From positions 1,918,501-1,982,500 of the forward strand of contig NZ_CP109000.1 of the NCBI RefSeq assembly GCF_036226605.1: a DNA stretch of 64,000 nucleotides, read 5' to 3'. Under the pieces are notes generated by a model. It was not told the origin of the DNA. It was given only the letters and a program-made list of their open reading frames with translations, and made no database searches. Positions 33,745 to 42,590 of the stretch are shown here, in pieces. The stretch is from Streptomyces sp. NBC_00704. GTDB taxonomy: Bacteria; Actinomycetota; Actinomycetes; Streptomycetales; Streptomycetaceae. The position numbers were made by a program, and so were the translations under genes. Numbering within the stretch: position 1 is the stretch's first letter; the number at the start of each line of letters is the position of its first letter.

Positions 33745-34539
33745 CTACCCCTTGCGGCCCCAGGCCGAGATCATCGGTGCGGTCGCGAGGTCCATGCTGC
33801 CGGAGGCGACGTTCGCGAGGTGCCGGTCGATCTCCTCGTCGGTCGCGAGACCCGCCTTGACGAGCTCGTCGCGGATCTGGCGGACCGTCGCGGACTCCAG
33901 GGCGGTGCAGGCCGGGGAGGTGACGGGAAAGTAGGCGTCGGCCTCGACCCGGACCAGGCCGGCCTCGCGGAGCAGACGCGGTAGCCTGCGGCCGTAGGAG
34001 AGGTCGGCGCCCCGGCCCGCGAGAAGCTGACGGAAGCCGTGTCGCAGCCGGTTCGCCAACTGCTGTTCGGGGCCGTGCTCGTCGGGGCAGAGCAGGGGCT
34101 GCAGGGCGGGGTCGGCGTCCTCGATGAGGATCCGCCCGCCGGGGCGCAGGGCCGCGACCATGGATCGCAGGGCGCGCTCCCGGTCGGGTACGTGAACCAG
34201 GACCAGCCGGGCGTGCACCAGGTCGAGCCCCTCCATCGGCGGCTCGTCGACGCCGACGTCGTGGACGCGGACCTCCACCGGCGGGCGGGCGACGGGCCGC
34301 AGGCGGGAGGTGTCGATGTCCGTCGCGAGGACCTTGCCCGTCGGACCGACCTTCTTCGCCAGCCAGGACACGACGGAGGGGCCGCCGGCGCCCGCCTCCC
34401 AGCAGCGCCAGCCGGGGCCGATCCCCAGCCCGTCGAGATGGCGGAACGTCGTGGGATCGAAGAGGGCGGCGAAGGCGTCGAAACGCTCCCCCGCCTCCGA
34501 CTGCCGGTTGTCGAGCAGGTAACCGTCGGATCGCGTCAT
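33745..34539 (-). CDS. class I SAM-dependent methyltransferase
   Basis: A 264-aa protein with a Rossmann methyltransferase core. Motif I is in CWEAGAGGPSVVSWLA, an acidic strand-end is at VLATDIDTSRL, and LVHARLVLVHVPDRERALRSM and LRPGGRILIEDADP are motif-IV-like. The substrate is unknown. ATG at 34539 is 6 nt past a GATGAT hexamer. Its stop faces the kinase gene with only 16 nt between, a convergent arrangement with no clear hairpin. Confidence 0.85.
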   Translation of the reverse strand: MTRSDGYLLDNRQSEAGERFDAFAALFDPTTFRHLDGLGIGPGWRCWEAGAGGPSVVSWLAKKVGPTGKVLATDIDTSRLRPVARPPVEVRVHDVGVDEPPMEGLDLVHARLVLVHVPDRERALRSMVAALRPGGRILIEDADPALQPLLCPDEHGPEQQLANRLRHGFRQLLAGRGADLSYGRRLPRLLREAGLVRVEADAYFPVTSPACTALESATVRQIRDELVKAGLATDEEIDRHLANVASGSMDLATAPMISAWGRKG

Positions 34540-34698
34540 GCGGCGATCATCCCAGCCGTCCGGCGTGCCGACCGTGGTCGACGCGGCCGAAGGCCCGGCT
34601 TCGCAAGCGCCGCGGCCGCTCTCGCGACGTGTGCGACACCGCGTCGCCGCCGCGGCCCGAGGCGGCCGAAGTCCCGTTGCCCGCAGGCGGGAGGCCCG

Positions 34699-34813
34699 GT
34701 CGTTCACCGGCGCGAAGCTCCGTCGCCCACCGGCGCGAAGTTCCGTCGTCCACCGGCGCGAAGTTCCATCGTCCACAGGCGGGAAACTCCGTCGTCCACA
34801 GGCCGGAACAAAG
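34699..34813. repeat. 23-bp direct repeats, five units
   Basis: Five abutting 23-bp units lie at 34699, 34722, 34745, 34768 and 34791. The core is GTCGTCCACCGGCGCGAAG, and identity declines from left to right. The unit is not a multiple of three and lies in the 380-bp non-coding gap between the methyltransferase and corA starts, so it is not protein-driven. It may supply regularly spaced protein-binding sites. Confidence 0.9.
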
Positions 34814-34919
34814 CGGAACCTTCCGTTTCCACAGGCCTCCGCACCGGGTCTCCGGGCCTGGCAGACTGGCGCGCCAGGCGCAGGAATGCGGCACGAGGAG
34901 ATCACGCGAGGAGACCTGG

Positions 34920-36047
34920 ATGACCATGGCGGGGAATCTGCGGAAGGTCGCCGACTTCGGCAGGGCCGGCGGGCTGCGCAGGGTGGCGCGGCTGGCCCGA
35001 CGGCGTCCGCGCGTCGACCTCAGCCACCACGCTCGCTCCCCGTTGGGGTCGTCCGTGGTGAACTGCGTGACGTACCAGGACGGCGTCCGGGCCCCGAGCG
35101 GCGGTGACCTGGTCGAGACGGTGGAACGGGTGCGCAGGAACGGCCACGGTTTCGTCTGGCTCGGCCTGCACGAGCCGACCAGCGACGAGTTCGCGGGCAT
35201 CGCCGAACTCTTCGACCTGCACCCGCTGGCCGTCGAGGACGCCGTCGAAGCCCATCAGCGGCCGAAGGTCGAGCGATACGGCGAGGCGCTGTTCGCGGTG
35301 TTCAAGACGGTCTGCTACGTCGAGCACGAGGAACTCACCGCGACGAGCGAGGTGGTGGACACCGGCGAGATCATGGTGTTCGTCGGCCGGGACTTCGTGA
35401 TCACGGTGCGCCACGGACGGCACGGTTCGCTGGGCCCGCTGCGTGAGGCGCTGGAGTCGGACACGGCCCAGTTGGAGAAGGGCCCGTCGGCGGTGCTGCA
35501 CGCCGTCGCGGACCATGTGGTCGACGACTACCTCAACGTCATCGACGCGGTGCAGTCGGACATCGACCAGGTCGAGACGGACGTGTTCGCGGAGAACGGC
35601 GCTCGGCTGGACCCCGGGCGCATCTACCAGCTCAAGCGTGAACTGCTGGAGCTGAAGCGGGCGGTGGTGCCGCTCGCTCGGCCGCTGCTCGATCTGGCGG
35701 ACCGGCCGGTCCGGGTGGTCGACCCGGAGATACAGGCCTACTTCCGGGACGTCTCCGACCACCTGCTGCGAGCCACCGAGCAGATCGCCGCCTTCGACGA
35801 ACTGCTCAACTCGATTCTGCAGGCGCACCTGGCGCAGGTCACGGTCGCGCAGAACGAGGACATGCGCAAGATCACGGCATGGGCGGCGGTCATCGCGGTG
35901 CCCACGATGGTCTGCGGGGTGTACGGCATGAACTTCGAGCACATGCCGGAACTGCACTGGAGATTCGGCTATCCCCTGGTCCTCGGCGTGATAGCCGTGG
36001 CCTGCATGGTCCTGCACCGCGGCTTCCGGCGCAACGGCTGGCTCTGA
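34920..36047 (+). CDS. corA: CorA-type magnesium/cobalt transporter
   Basis: A 375-aa divalent cation channel of the inner membrane. The large N-terminal cytosolic domain contains FVWLGLHEPTSDEF and HPLAVEDAVEAHQRPKVERY. The long stalk helix leads to two C-terminal membrane helices separated by the signature CGVYGMNFEHMPEL (GMN motif). The protein ends in the basic RRNGWL. ATG 34920 has GAGGAG 6 nt upstream. Confidence 0.96.
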   Translation: MTMAGNLRKVADFGRAGGLRRVARLARRRPRVDLSHHARSPLGSSVVNCVTYQDGVRAPSGGDLVETVERVRRNGHGFVWLGLHEPTSDEFAGIAELFDLHPLAVEDAVEAHQRPKVERYGEALFAVFKTVCYVEHEELTATSEVVDTGEIMVFVGRDFVITVRHGRHGSLGPLREALESDTAQLEKGPSAVLHAVADHVVDDYLNVIDAVQSDIDQVETDVFAENGARLDPGRIYQLKRELLELKRAVVPLARPLLDLADRPVRVVDPEIQAYFRDVSDHLLRATEQIAAFDELLNSILQAHLAQVTVAQNEDMRKITAWAAVIAVPTMVCGVYGMNFEHMPELHWRFGYPLVLGVIAVACMVLHRGFRRNGWL

Positions 36048-36135
36048 GCAGCCCCGCCTTCGCCGATCCGGTCACGCCCACACGCGTGTGGGTGAGGGGG
36101 CGAGGAGGCGAGGAGGTGAGGGGGCGGGAAGCCTG

Positions 36136-36777
36136 TCAGCCGCTCCAGGCGGGATGGCGGGGGTCGTCCGCCCGCACGAGAACGTCGGCCGTGGCAGCCG
36201 GGTCGGTCTCCTGGTCGTAGCGCTCGAAGGCGGGCAGCGTCCAGTGATCGGCTTCCGCCGTGCGCCGGCGCAGGGCAGCCGGGGAGAGCAGCACATGGAC
36301 GCTCAGGTCGAGGGGGAACCAGTGTCGCAGCAGGAAGGGACCGTGCAGCAGAAGGAAGCCGCCGCGCGGCAGCGTGACATAGGAGCTACGGGTGGCGCGG
36401 TCGGTGACGGGATCGCGGAGATCGGGCAGGACGCGTCCGTCGCCGTCCGCGTCAAGGGGGTTGAAGACCTCGCGCCACAGCGCGCCGGTGTCGAACCAGC
36501 CGTCGTAGTAGGCCTCGACGTCCTGGCGGCCGTGTTCGAGGCGGAGCGAGGCGGGCCGCAGGAAGCCGTGCGTGTCCACCACCTGCGCGGGACGGCCACG
36601 GGTGCGCAGCGCCTCGGCGACACGAGACGCGAGATCTCCCGGGCGGGCGGCCGGTGCCCCGTCGAAGGCGATGCGCGGCCAGGGGCTCCCGTCGTCCGGC
36701 TTCAGGTCGAGCAGCCGCTCGGCGAGAAGGTCGCCGAGTCGTTCCCAGGTGATCGCTTCGAGTCGCACACGGCCCAT
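36136..36777 (-). CDS. uridine kinase-like protein lacking the P-loop
   Basis: A 213-aa protein that follows the fold order of uridine/nucleoside kinases: strand then loop (PRIAFDGAPAARPGDLA), VVDTHGFLRPASLRLEHGR, YYDGWFDTGALWREV, LLLHGPFLLRHW. Where the Walker A GxxGxGKS should be, the sequence reads DGAPAARPGD with no lysine. Homologues of this type in Streptomyces are annotated as uridine kinases, but this loop is unlikely to bind ATP normally. Function is therefore uncertain. Confidence 0.75.
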   Translation of the reverse strand: MGRVRLEAITWERLGDLLAERLLDLKPDDGSPWPRIAFDGAPAARPGDLASRVAEALRTRGRPAQVVDTHGFLRPASLRLEHGRQDVEAYYDGWFDTGALWREVFNPLDADGDGRVLPDLRDPVTDRATRSSYVTLPRGGFLLLHGPFLLRHWFPLDLSVHVLLSPAALRRRTAEADHWTLPAFERYDQETDPAATADVLVRADDPRHPAWSG

Positions 36778-37096
36778 GATGCGTCAGTCGCCGACCGGAA
36801 TGCGTCGCAGTCGGAAGCCGTCGCCGAGCCCGTGCACGCGTGACCCCATCGTGGACGGCACGGGGACGGGTGGCGGTGACCAGGCCGGCGGGGAGGGGGT
36901 GGCGGGCGGGCCGACGGGGAAGGGGGTGGCTGGGCAGTCCAGCAGGGAGGTCCGGTGGTCCGAGGGGCAGTCCGGCAGTCCGGCGGGCAGTCCGGCAGTC
37001 TGAGCCGGCAGCAGTGCAGCAGGTTGCTTCGGCGGTGGGCACGGCTGGGGTCGTCGGTCGGGTGCCCTGGGTGTCCGCTCGGGGAATGAAGCCCGT
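36778..37096. other. non-coding gap with short GC repeats
   Basis: The gap of about 319 bp between divergent genes has low-complexity G-rich stretches (36880-36935) and CAGTCCGGC repeats (36955-37000). No gene, and no clear promoter on either strand. Confidence 0.4.
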
Positions 37097-37978
37097 ATGG
37101 CACCCGCAGTTCCCCCTGTCCCCGCGCCGCACCGCCGCATGGTCGTCGTCCAGCCGCTCCGGCAGAAGCTCTGCGCCGGGTGCCGTCGCGGGCCGTTGGC
37201 GATGCTCGTCCTGGAGGACGCCGCGCCCCGCTGCCTCGACTGCGCCGACCTCGGCCACCTCGTCTTCCTGCCGCGCGGTGACACGGCGCTGACCCGCAGG
37301 GCGCGTGAGGAGAGCGGGCTGTCGGCGGTGGTGGTCCGGTTCAACCGGCGCAAGGGGCGCTACGAACGGCAGGGCGTCCTCGTCGAGGAAGCCGCGCTCG
37401 TGCGGGCGGAGGAGCGGTGTCTCGCGGACGCCGAGGCGCGGCGGCGACGTCGGATCCGGGACGCCCGACGACGGGCCGTGCAGGACGCGCGGTTCGCGGA
37501 GGCGTTCGCGGCGGAGATCCTGCGCCTGTTTCCCGGCTGCCCGGAGGACCGGGCGCTCGGGGTCGCCGCGCACGCCTCGCTTCGAGGCAGCGGTCGGGTC
37601 GGGCGCAGCGCCGCCGGCCGGGCGCTGACCGAGGGCGCCGTCGTCTCGGCGGTCGTGGCCTCCGTACGTCATCTCGACACGGCGTACGACCGGCTGCTGA
37701 TGAGCGGGCTGCCGCGGTACGAGGCACGCCGGCAGATCGCGCCCGCCGTGGAGGCGCGGTTACGGGCTTGGCGGGAGGGGCGGGAGGGGGTGGAAGACCG
37801 GGAGGGGCGGGAGGGGTCCCGGAGGCCCGCCGATCGGGGCGTGGCTCTCACTCCCGCGACTCCCCAGGCTCCAGCTGCTCCGGCGGGTCCAGTTGCTCCG
37901 GCACGCCCGGCCGCTCCGGCGCGCCCCGCTGCTCCGGCGGGGCCAGTCGCTTCGGCGGGGCCGGCGGCGTCCTGCTGA
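37097..37978 (+). CDS. DUF2293 domain-containing protein
   Basis: 293 aa, function unknown. The N-terminus has Cys pairs LCAGCRRGPLAMLVLED and RCLDCADLGHLVFLPRG, suggesting a small zinc site. The middle is a very basic helix (RRRRRIRDARRRAVQDARFAEAFAAE). The DUF2293 core (GRVGRSAAGRALTEGAVVSAVVAS, HLDTAYDRLLMSG) follows. The last ~60 residues are Ala/Pro repeats (APAGPVAPARPAAPARPAAP). Basic and zinc features suggest nucleic-acid binding, as inference only. Confidence 0.85.
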   Translation: MAPAVPPVPAPHRRMVVVQPLRQKLCAGCRRGPLAMLVLEDAAPRCLDCADLGHLVFLPRGDTALTRRAREESGLSAVVVRFNRRKGRYERQGVLVEEAALVRAEERCLADAEARRRRRIRDARRRAVQDARFAEAFAAEILRLFPGCPEDRALGVAAHASLRGSGRVGRSAAGRALTEGAVVSAVVASVRHLDTAYDRLLMSGLPRYEARRQIAPAVEARLRAWREGREGVEDREGREGSRRPADRGVALTPATPQAPAAPAGPVAPARPAAPARPAAPAGPVASAGPAASC

Positions 37979-38113
37979 GGCCGTCGGGCCGGACGACGCC
38001 GCGTGCGCCGGTGCGCGTTTCGGCCATGGTCACCCAGCGCGGACAGGATTTCACTTGAGGCGACGGAGCGCACCGGGCAAGATCTCCGCTCGACCGTGGG
38101 AGTTGACGTTGTC

Positions 38114-38593
38114 ATGATCGATGGACCGTATCCGGTGCTCGCGATGCTGGGCGCGCTGGCGACGGGGCTGATGGCCGGACTCTTCTGCGCCTTCTCGCTC
38201 CTGGTGATGCGCGGGCTCGCCGCCCTGCCGGCCGCGCAGGGCGTGGCGGCGATGAACGCGATCAACTCCTCGGCGATGACAGCGGCGTTCATGGTTCTCT
38301 TCCTGGGCGTGGCCGTCCTGTGCGTGGTGATCGCCGTCGTGACGTTCGTACTGTGGCCGGCCCACGGGACGGTGTACTTGCTGCTCGGCAGCGCGCTGTA
38401 TCTCTGCGGCGCGTTCGGTGTGACCGTGGTGGCTAACGTGCCGCGCAACGAGGCCCTGGCGAAGCCGGCGCCGGACGCCCCGGAGGCCGTCGCCTACTGG
38501 CCGACGTATCTGCGCGAGTGGACCAGATGGAACCATGTGCGGGCGGTGGCCTCGGCCGCCGCCGCGCTCGTCTACGCTCTCGCCCTGATCTGA
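38114..38593 (+). CDS. DUF1772 family membrane protein (anthrone oxygenase-like)
   Basis: A 159-aa protein with four membrane helices. The DUF1772 pattern is visible: GALATGLMAGLFCAFSLLVM, a conserved MNAINSSAMTAAFM segment, and late VPRNEALAK followed by YLREWTRWNHVRA. Some members act as anthrone oxygenases in polyketide pathways, but most are of unknown function and no pathway genes are near. ATG 38114 is the best start although its ribosome site is weak. Confidence 0.85.
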   Translation: MIDGPYPVLAMLGALATGLMAGLFCAFSLLVMRGLAALPAAQGVAAMNAINSSAMTAAFMVLFLGVAVLCVVIAVVTFVLWPAHGTVYLLLGSALYLCGAFGVTVVANVPRNEALAKPAPDAPEAVAYWPTYLREWTRWNHVRAVASAAAALVYALALI

Positions 38594-38654
38594 TGCGATC
38601 TGATCTCTGATCTCTGATCCGGTCCGATCACGTACGCCCTCACGCTGAACCCTG

Positions 38655-38695
38655 ATCGGATCTAATCCGATCCGATCGGATCCGATCGACCGGCA
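38655..38695. repeat. GATC-rich dyad repeats before gltD
   Basis: ATCGGAT (38655-38661) and ATCCGAT (38665-38671) form a small hairpin, followed by further palindromic TCCGATCGGA units. Simple GATCTCT and GATCTGAT repeats precede it (38595-38625). It may terminate the DUF1772 gene. A similar GGATCGGA-type array lies on the other side of gltD (40382-40441). Confidence 0.6.
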
Positions 38696-38835
38696 GCGAA
38701 GGGCCACGCCCCGGAACCTTCGGTGAAAGCGCTGTCCCGCCCCTCTGCGTGGGCGGTCAGCGGCACGTATCGTGGCCGGAAGAGTGCCGCCCGATGACGC
38801 TCGGCCTGTCGTACGCGTAGGCGAGGAACACGCCC

Positions 38836-40323
38836 ATGGCCGATCCCAAGGGATTCATGACGACACCCCGCCAGGACTGGCCCCGCCGGCCGGTCGAGGA
38901 GCGGGTACGGGACTGGGACGAGGTGTACGTCCCCGGGGCGCTGCTGCCCCTGATCAGCAAGCAGGCCGACCGCTGCATGGACTGCGGGGTTCCGTTCTGC
39001 CACGACGCCTGTCCGCTCGGCAATCTCATCCCCGAGTGGAACGACCTCGTCTCGCGGGAGGACTGGCGGGCCGCCAGCGACCGGCTGCACGCGACGAACA
39101 ACTTCCCCGAGTTCACCGGCAGGTTGTGCCCCGCTCCGTGCGAGGCCGGATGCGTGCTCGCCATCAACCAGCCGGCCGTGACCATCAAGAACGTCGAGGC
39201 GGCGATTGCCGACCGGGCCTGGGCCGACGGGCTCACGCCACCGCGGCCGCCGGACCGGCTCTCGGGCAAGACGGTCGCCGTGATCGGTTCAGGACCCACC
39301 GGGCTGGCCGCGGCTCAGCAGCTGACCCGGGCCGGGCACACCGTCGCCGTCTACGAGAAGGACGACCGGATCGGCGGGTTGATGCGGTACGGCATCCCCG
39401 AGTTCAAGATGGAGAAGCGTCATCTGGAGCGGCGGATCGAGCAGATGCGGGCGGAGGGCACGAAGTTCCGTACGTCGACCACCGTCGGGCGGGACGTCAT
39501 GGCGGGGGATCTGCGGACGCGCCACGACGCCGTCGTCATCGCCACCGGTGCGACCGAGTGGCGTGAACTGCACGTGCCCGGGCGAGAGTTGACCGGCATC
39601 CAGCAGGCGATGGAGTATCTGCCGCTGGCCAACCGGGTGTGCGCGGGCGATCTGGAGGCGTCCCCGATGTCCGCCGCCGGCAAGCACGTCGTCATCGTCG
39701 GCGGCGGCGACACGGGGGCCGACTGTCTGGGCACGGCGGTGCGCGAGGGCGCCGCGTCCGTCACCCAGCTGGACATCTACGCGCAGCCCGGCGTGGAGCG
39801 CGACGAGGACGCCGACCCCTGGCCGACGTACCCGAAGATCTACCGGCTCTCGGCGGCGCACGAGGAGGCGCGCGACCTGGAGTCCGCGCCGGCGGCGGAC
39901 GCCGACGCCCGGTTGTTCGCGGCGTCCACGCTCCGTTTCACCGGCGACGCGACCGGGCACGTGCGGTCGCTGCACCTGGTCGAGGTGGACGCGCGGCGAC
40001 GGCCGGTGGAGGGCACCGCCAGGGCGCTTCCGGCCGACCTCGTACTGCTCGCCCTCGGCTTCTCCGGTCCCGACCGGGAGGACGGTCTCGTCGAACAGCT
40101 CGGACTGGCCCTGGAGCCGCGTGGCACGATCGCGCGGGACGGCGACTTCGCGACGAACGTGCCCGGTGTGTTCGCCGCGGGCGACGCGGCGCGCGGACAG
40201 TCGCTGATCGTGTGGGCGATCGCGGAGGGCCGGGCGGTGGCGGCCGCCGTCGACCGCCATCTGACCGGGAGTTCACGGCTGCCGGCGCCGATCGGGCCGT
40301 ACGACCGGCCGATGGGCGTCTAG
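38836..40323 (+). CDS. gltD: glutamate synthase small-subunit-like oxidoreductase (GltD)
   Basis: A 495-aa flavoprotein. The N-terminal Fe-S domain has cysteines in CMDCGVPFCHDACPLGNLIPEW and LCPAPCEAGCVL. The FAD-binding GSGPTGLAAAQQL and NAD(P)H-binding VIVGGGDTGADC Rossmann motifs and the C-terminal GVFAAGDAARGQSLIVWAI are present. GltD passes NADPH electrons to GltB to form glutamate. No gltB is adjacent, so it may be a second, orphan GltD serving another partner. The ATG has GCGAGGA about 8 nt upstream. Confidence 0.95.
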   Translation: MADPKGFMTTPRQDWPRRPVEERVRDWDEVYVPGALLPLISKQADRCMDCGVPFCHDACPLGNLIPEWNDLVSREDWRAASDRLHATNNFPEFTGRLCPAPCEAGCVLAINQPAVTIKNVEAAIADRAWADGLTPPRPPDRLSGKTVAVIGSGPTGLAAAQQLTRAGHTVAVYEKDDRIGGLMRYGIPEFKMEKRHLERRIEQMRAEGTKFRTSTTVGRDVMAGDLRTRHDAVVIATGATEWRELHVPGRELTGIQQAMEYLPLANRVCAGDLEASPMSAAGKHVVIVGGGDTGADCLGTAVREGAASVTQLDIYAQPGVERDEDADPWPTYPKIYRLSAAHEEARDLESAPAADADARLFAASTLRFTGDATGHVRSLHLVEVDARRRPVEGTARALPADLVLLALGFSGPDREDGLVEQLGLALEPRGTIARDGDFATNVPGVFAAGDAARGQSLIVWAIAEGRAVAAAVDRHLTGSSRLPAPIGPYDRPMGV

Positions 40324-40381
40324 GACGCGCGCGCCGGAACGGTCGTCCCGCCGGGATCGGACGGGATCGGATCGGGCGGGA

Positions 40382-40441
40382 TCGGATCGGATGGGGTCGG
40401 ATCGGATGGGGTCGGATCGGATGGGGTCGGATCGGATGGGG
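40382..40441. repeat. 15-bp tandem repeat, four units, after gltD
   Basis: Four exact 15-bp units (TCGGATCGGATGGGG) run 40382-40441, preceded by diverged GGGATCGGA copies from about 40350. They lie between the gltD stop and the promoter of the MocR-type regulator gene. Confidence 0.95.
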
Positions 40442-40502
40442 CCGACCGGTCGGGCGGGAACCGGCCGACGGGCTCGAAAGACCGCCTGTAGGGTGCGTTT
40501 CC

Positions 40503-41945
40503 ATGGGGGATTCGTGGGTCGATTCGGCGGAGCGGATCGGTGCCGACCTGCACCTGGAGCCGACCGGACCGGGCGGTCGGCGCGCTGCCCTGATCCGGGC
40601 ACTGCGCGAGGCGGTGCGCGGTGGACGACTCGCTCCCGGGACGCGGCTGCCGCCCTACCGTTCACTCGCCGCCGACCTCGGCGTGGCCCGCAACACGGTG
40701 GCGGACGCGTACACGGAGCTGGTCGCGGAGGGCTGGCTGACCGCCCGGCAGGGATCCGGCACCCGGGTCGCCGACCGGGCCGCTCCGCCGCGCCCCGCCG
40801 AACGCCCGCCGGTCCAGGCGCCCACACGCGCGCGTGGCCCGCGGCACGACCTGCTGCAGGGAACGCCGGACGCGTCGTCGTTCCCGCGCGCGGCCTGGCT
40901 GGCCTCCTACCGTCGGGCTCTGCAACAGGCGCCGAACGAGGTGTTCGGCCCCGGCGATCCCGCCGGCCGCCTGGAGCTTCGCAAGGCACTGGCGGAATAC
41001 CTGGCCCGCGCGCGGGGCGTGCGCACCGACCCCGGACGCGTCGTGATCTGCTCGGGCTTCGCCCACGCGCTGCGTCTGCTGTTCGCTCCGGGCGGTGCGG
41101 GGCTGCGCGGTCCGCTGGCCGTGGAGGCGTACGGGCTCGGGTTCCACCGTGAGCTGCTGGCCGCGGCGGGCGTGCGCACGGTGCCGCTGCCGCTGGACGA
41201 GGACGGGGCGCGCGTCGACCGCCTGGGGCGCGAACGGGCCGTCCTCCTCACTCCGGCGCATCAGTTCCCGACCGGTGGCCCGCTGCACGCGGCGCGCCGG
41301 ACCGCCGTCGTCGACTGGGCACGCGCGCGGGGCGGGCTGCTCGTCGAGGACGACTACGACGGGGAGTTCCGTTACGACCGCAGACCCGTCGGGGCGGTGC
41401 AGGGGCTCGATCCCGAGCGGGTGATCTACATCGGTTCGGTGAGCAAGAGCCTGTCGCCGGCGGTGCGCCTGGGCTGGATGGTGCTCCCCGAGCGGTGCGT
41501 CGACGGCGTCCTCGCCGCCAAGGGCGAGCGGGAGGCCTGGGCGAGCGTCCTGGACCAGCTGAGTCTGGCCGACCTCATCGCGTCGGGGGCCTACGACCGT
41601 CATGTGCGGCGGATGCGGCAGCGCTACCGCGCGCGCCGGGACCGGCTGGTCGCGGCGCTGGCCGCCCGGGCGCCGCACGTCGAGGTCACCGGTGTGGCGG
41701 CCGGTCTGCACGCGGTGCTGCGGCTGCCGCCCGGCAGCGAGGGAGCCGTGGTCGGGGCGGCCGCCGAACAGGGCGTCGCGCTGGACGGCCTGTCCGCGTT
41801 CCGGAATCCGGCGACGGACATGGCGGCGCACGACGGTCTCGTCGTGGGCTACGCGACGCCGTCGGAGCACGCCTACGGCGCGGCGCTGGACGCCCTGTGC
41901 CGGGTGCTGTCGTCCGCTGAGCGCCCCAGGCCCGCCTCCGAGTGA
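40503..41945 (+). CDS. MocR/PdxR-type transcriptional regulator (GntR HTH plus aminotransferase domain)
   Basis: 480 aa. Residues 20-95 are a GntR winged helix (LIRALREAVRGGRLAPGTRLP, then SLAADLGVARNTVADAYTELVAEGWL). Residues 120-480 are a fold-type I aminotransferase-like domain. The PLP-lysine motif is IGSVSKSLSPAVRLGW and the cofactor-binding Asp/Tyr is in LLVEDDYDGEFRYDR. Such regulators sense PLP or amino acids. The target is unknown; the neighbouring lone gltD is one candidate. ATG is 8 nt past TAGGGT, so the leader is very short or absent. Confidence 0.93.
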   Translation: MGDSWVDSAERIGADLHLEPTGPGGRRAALIRALREAVRGGRLAPGTRLPPYRSLAADLGVARNTVADAYTELVAEGWLTARQGSGTRVADRAAPPRPAERPPVQAPTRARGPRHDLLQGTPDASSFPRAAWLASYRRALQQAPNEVFGPGDPAGRLELRKALAEYLARARGVRTDPGRVVICSGFAHALRLLFAPGGAGLRGPLAVEAYGLGFHRELLAAAGVRTVPLPLDEDGARVDRLGRERAVLLTPAHQFPTGGPLHAARRTAVVDWARARGGLLVEDDYDGEFRYDRRPVGAVQGLDPERVIYIGSVSKSLSPAVRLGWMVLPERCVDGVLAAKGEREAWASVLDQLSLADLIASGAYDRHVRRMRQRYRARRDRLVAALAARAPHVEVTGVAAGLHAVLRLPPGSEGAVVGAAAEQGVALDGLSAFRNPATDMAAHDGLVVGYATPSEHAYGAALDALCRVLSSAERPRPASE

Positions 41946-42314
41946 GACGGGCAGCCCCGGCCCCCGCTGGGCGCGAGGGCCGGCGCGCCCCCGGTTCCGC
42001 CCTGGCGCTGCCCAGGACTGTCGGGTGGCCGGGTCTGCCCGGTCATGAGCCACGCGAAAAGGATCTGAAACGGTGAGTGATCGCGTCAGTACTCACCTGG
42101 ACGGGACGTCAGGCCACATCACCAAACAAGAAATGCAGTACATACAGCGCTGAGAAATCAAAAGGGATAAAGCAATAAGGGAGAGACGAATCGGGACGGG
42201 TGAGGGAGGGACGGGAGTGCGGGACGGGCGGAGACGCGGGAGAGGAGAGGAGAGGAGACGGATTCAGAACAAGCAGAGAAACGGGCCGGACGGCGTCGTG
42301 GCCGCACGGTCGGC
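41946..42314. other. gap with a dyad and an AT-rich island
   Basis: No gene. GGTGAGT (42072-42078) and ACTCACC (42091-42097) form a 7-bp dyad with a 12-nt loop, perhaps the MocR gene terminator or an operator. Positions about 42115-42185 are more than half A/T, striking for this genome. 42195-42260 is a purine-rich GGGAC/GAGAGG tract. Confidence 0.5.
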
Positions 42315-42590
42315 TCAGGAGAGCAGGAAGTCCGCCTCCCCCGCCTTGGCGCCCTGGATGAAGGCCGTCATCTCGTCGGACGTGTAGATGAGGGCCGGGC
42401 CGTCGGGGTCGGTGGACTGGCGGACGGCGATCCGGCCGTCGGCGAGCTTCATGGCCTCCAGGCAGTTCCCTCCGTTGCCGCCGCTCCACGGCTTGTGCCA
42501 GCCCTCGCTGCCCAGGTCCCGGGCGGGCATGCCGTTGTAGATCCGCTGAGCGCGGCCCCGCGGCCTGGACTGGGTCTTGATGCGGTCCAT
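42315..42590 (-). CDS. DUF397 domain protein
   Basis: A 91-aa acidic small protein of the DUF397 family, found in Streptomyces beside DUF5753 Xre regulators (whiJ/abaA/bldB-type loci). The core reads WHKPWSGGNGGNCLEAMKLADGRIAVRQST then DPDGPALIYTSDEMTAFIQGAKAGEADFLL. Such proteins are thought to antagonise or modulate the partner regulator. Its ATG directly abuts the stop of the upstream regulator gene, so the two are translationally coupled. Confidence 0.92.
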   Translation of the reverse strand: MDRIKTQSRPRGRAQRIYNGMPARDLGSEGWHKPWSGGNGGNCLEAMKLADGRIAVRQSTDPDGPALIYTSDEMTAFIQGAKAGEADFLLS

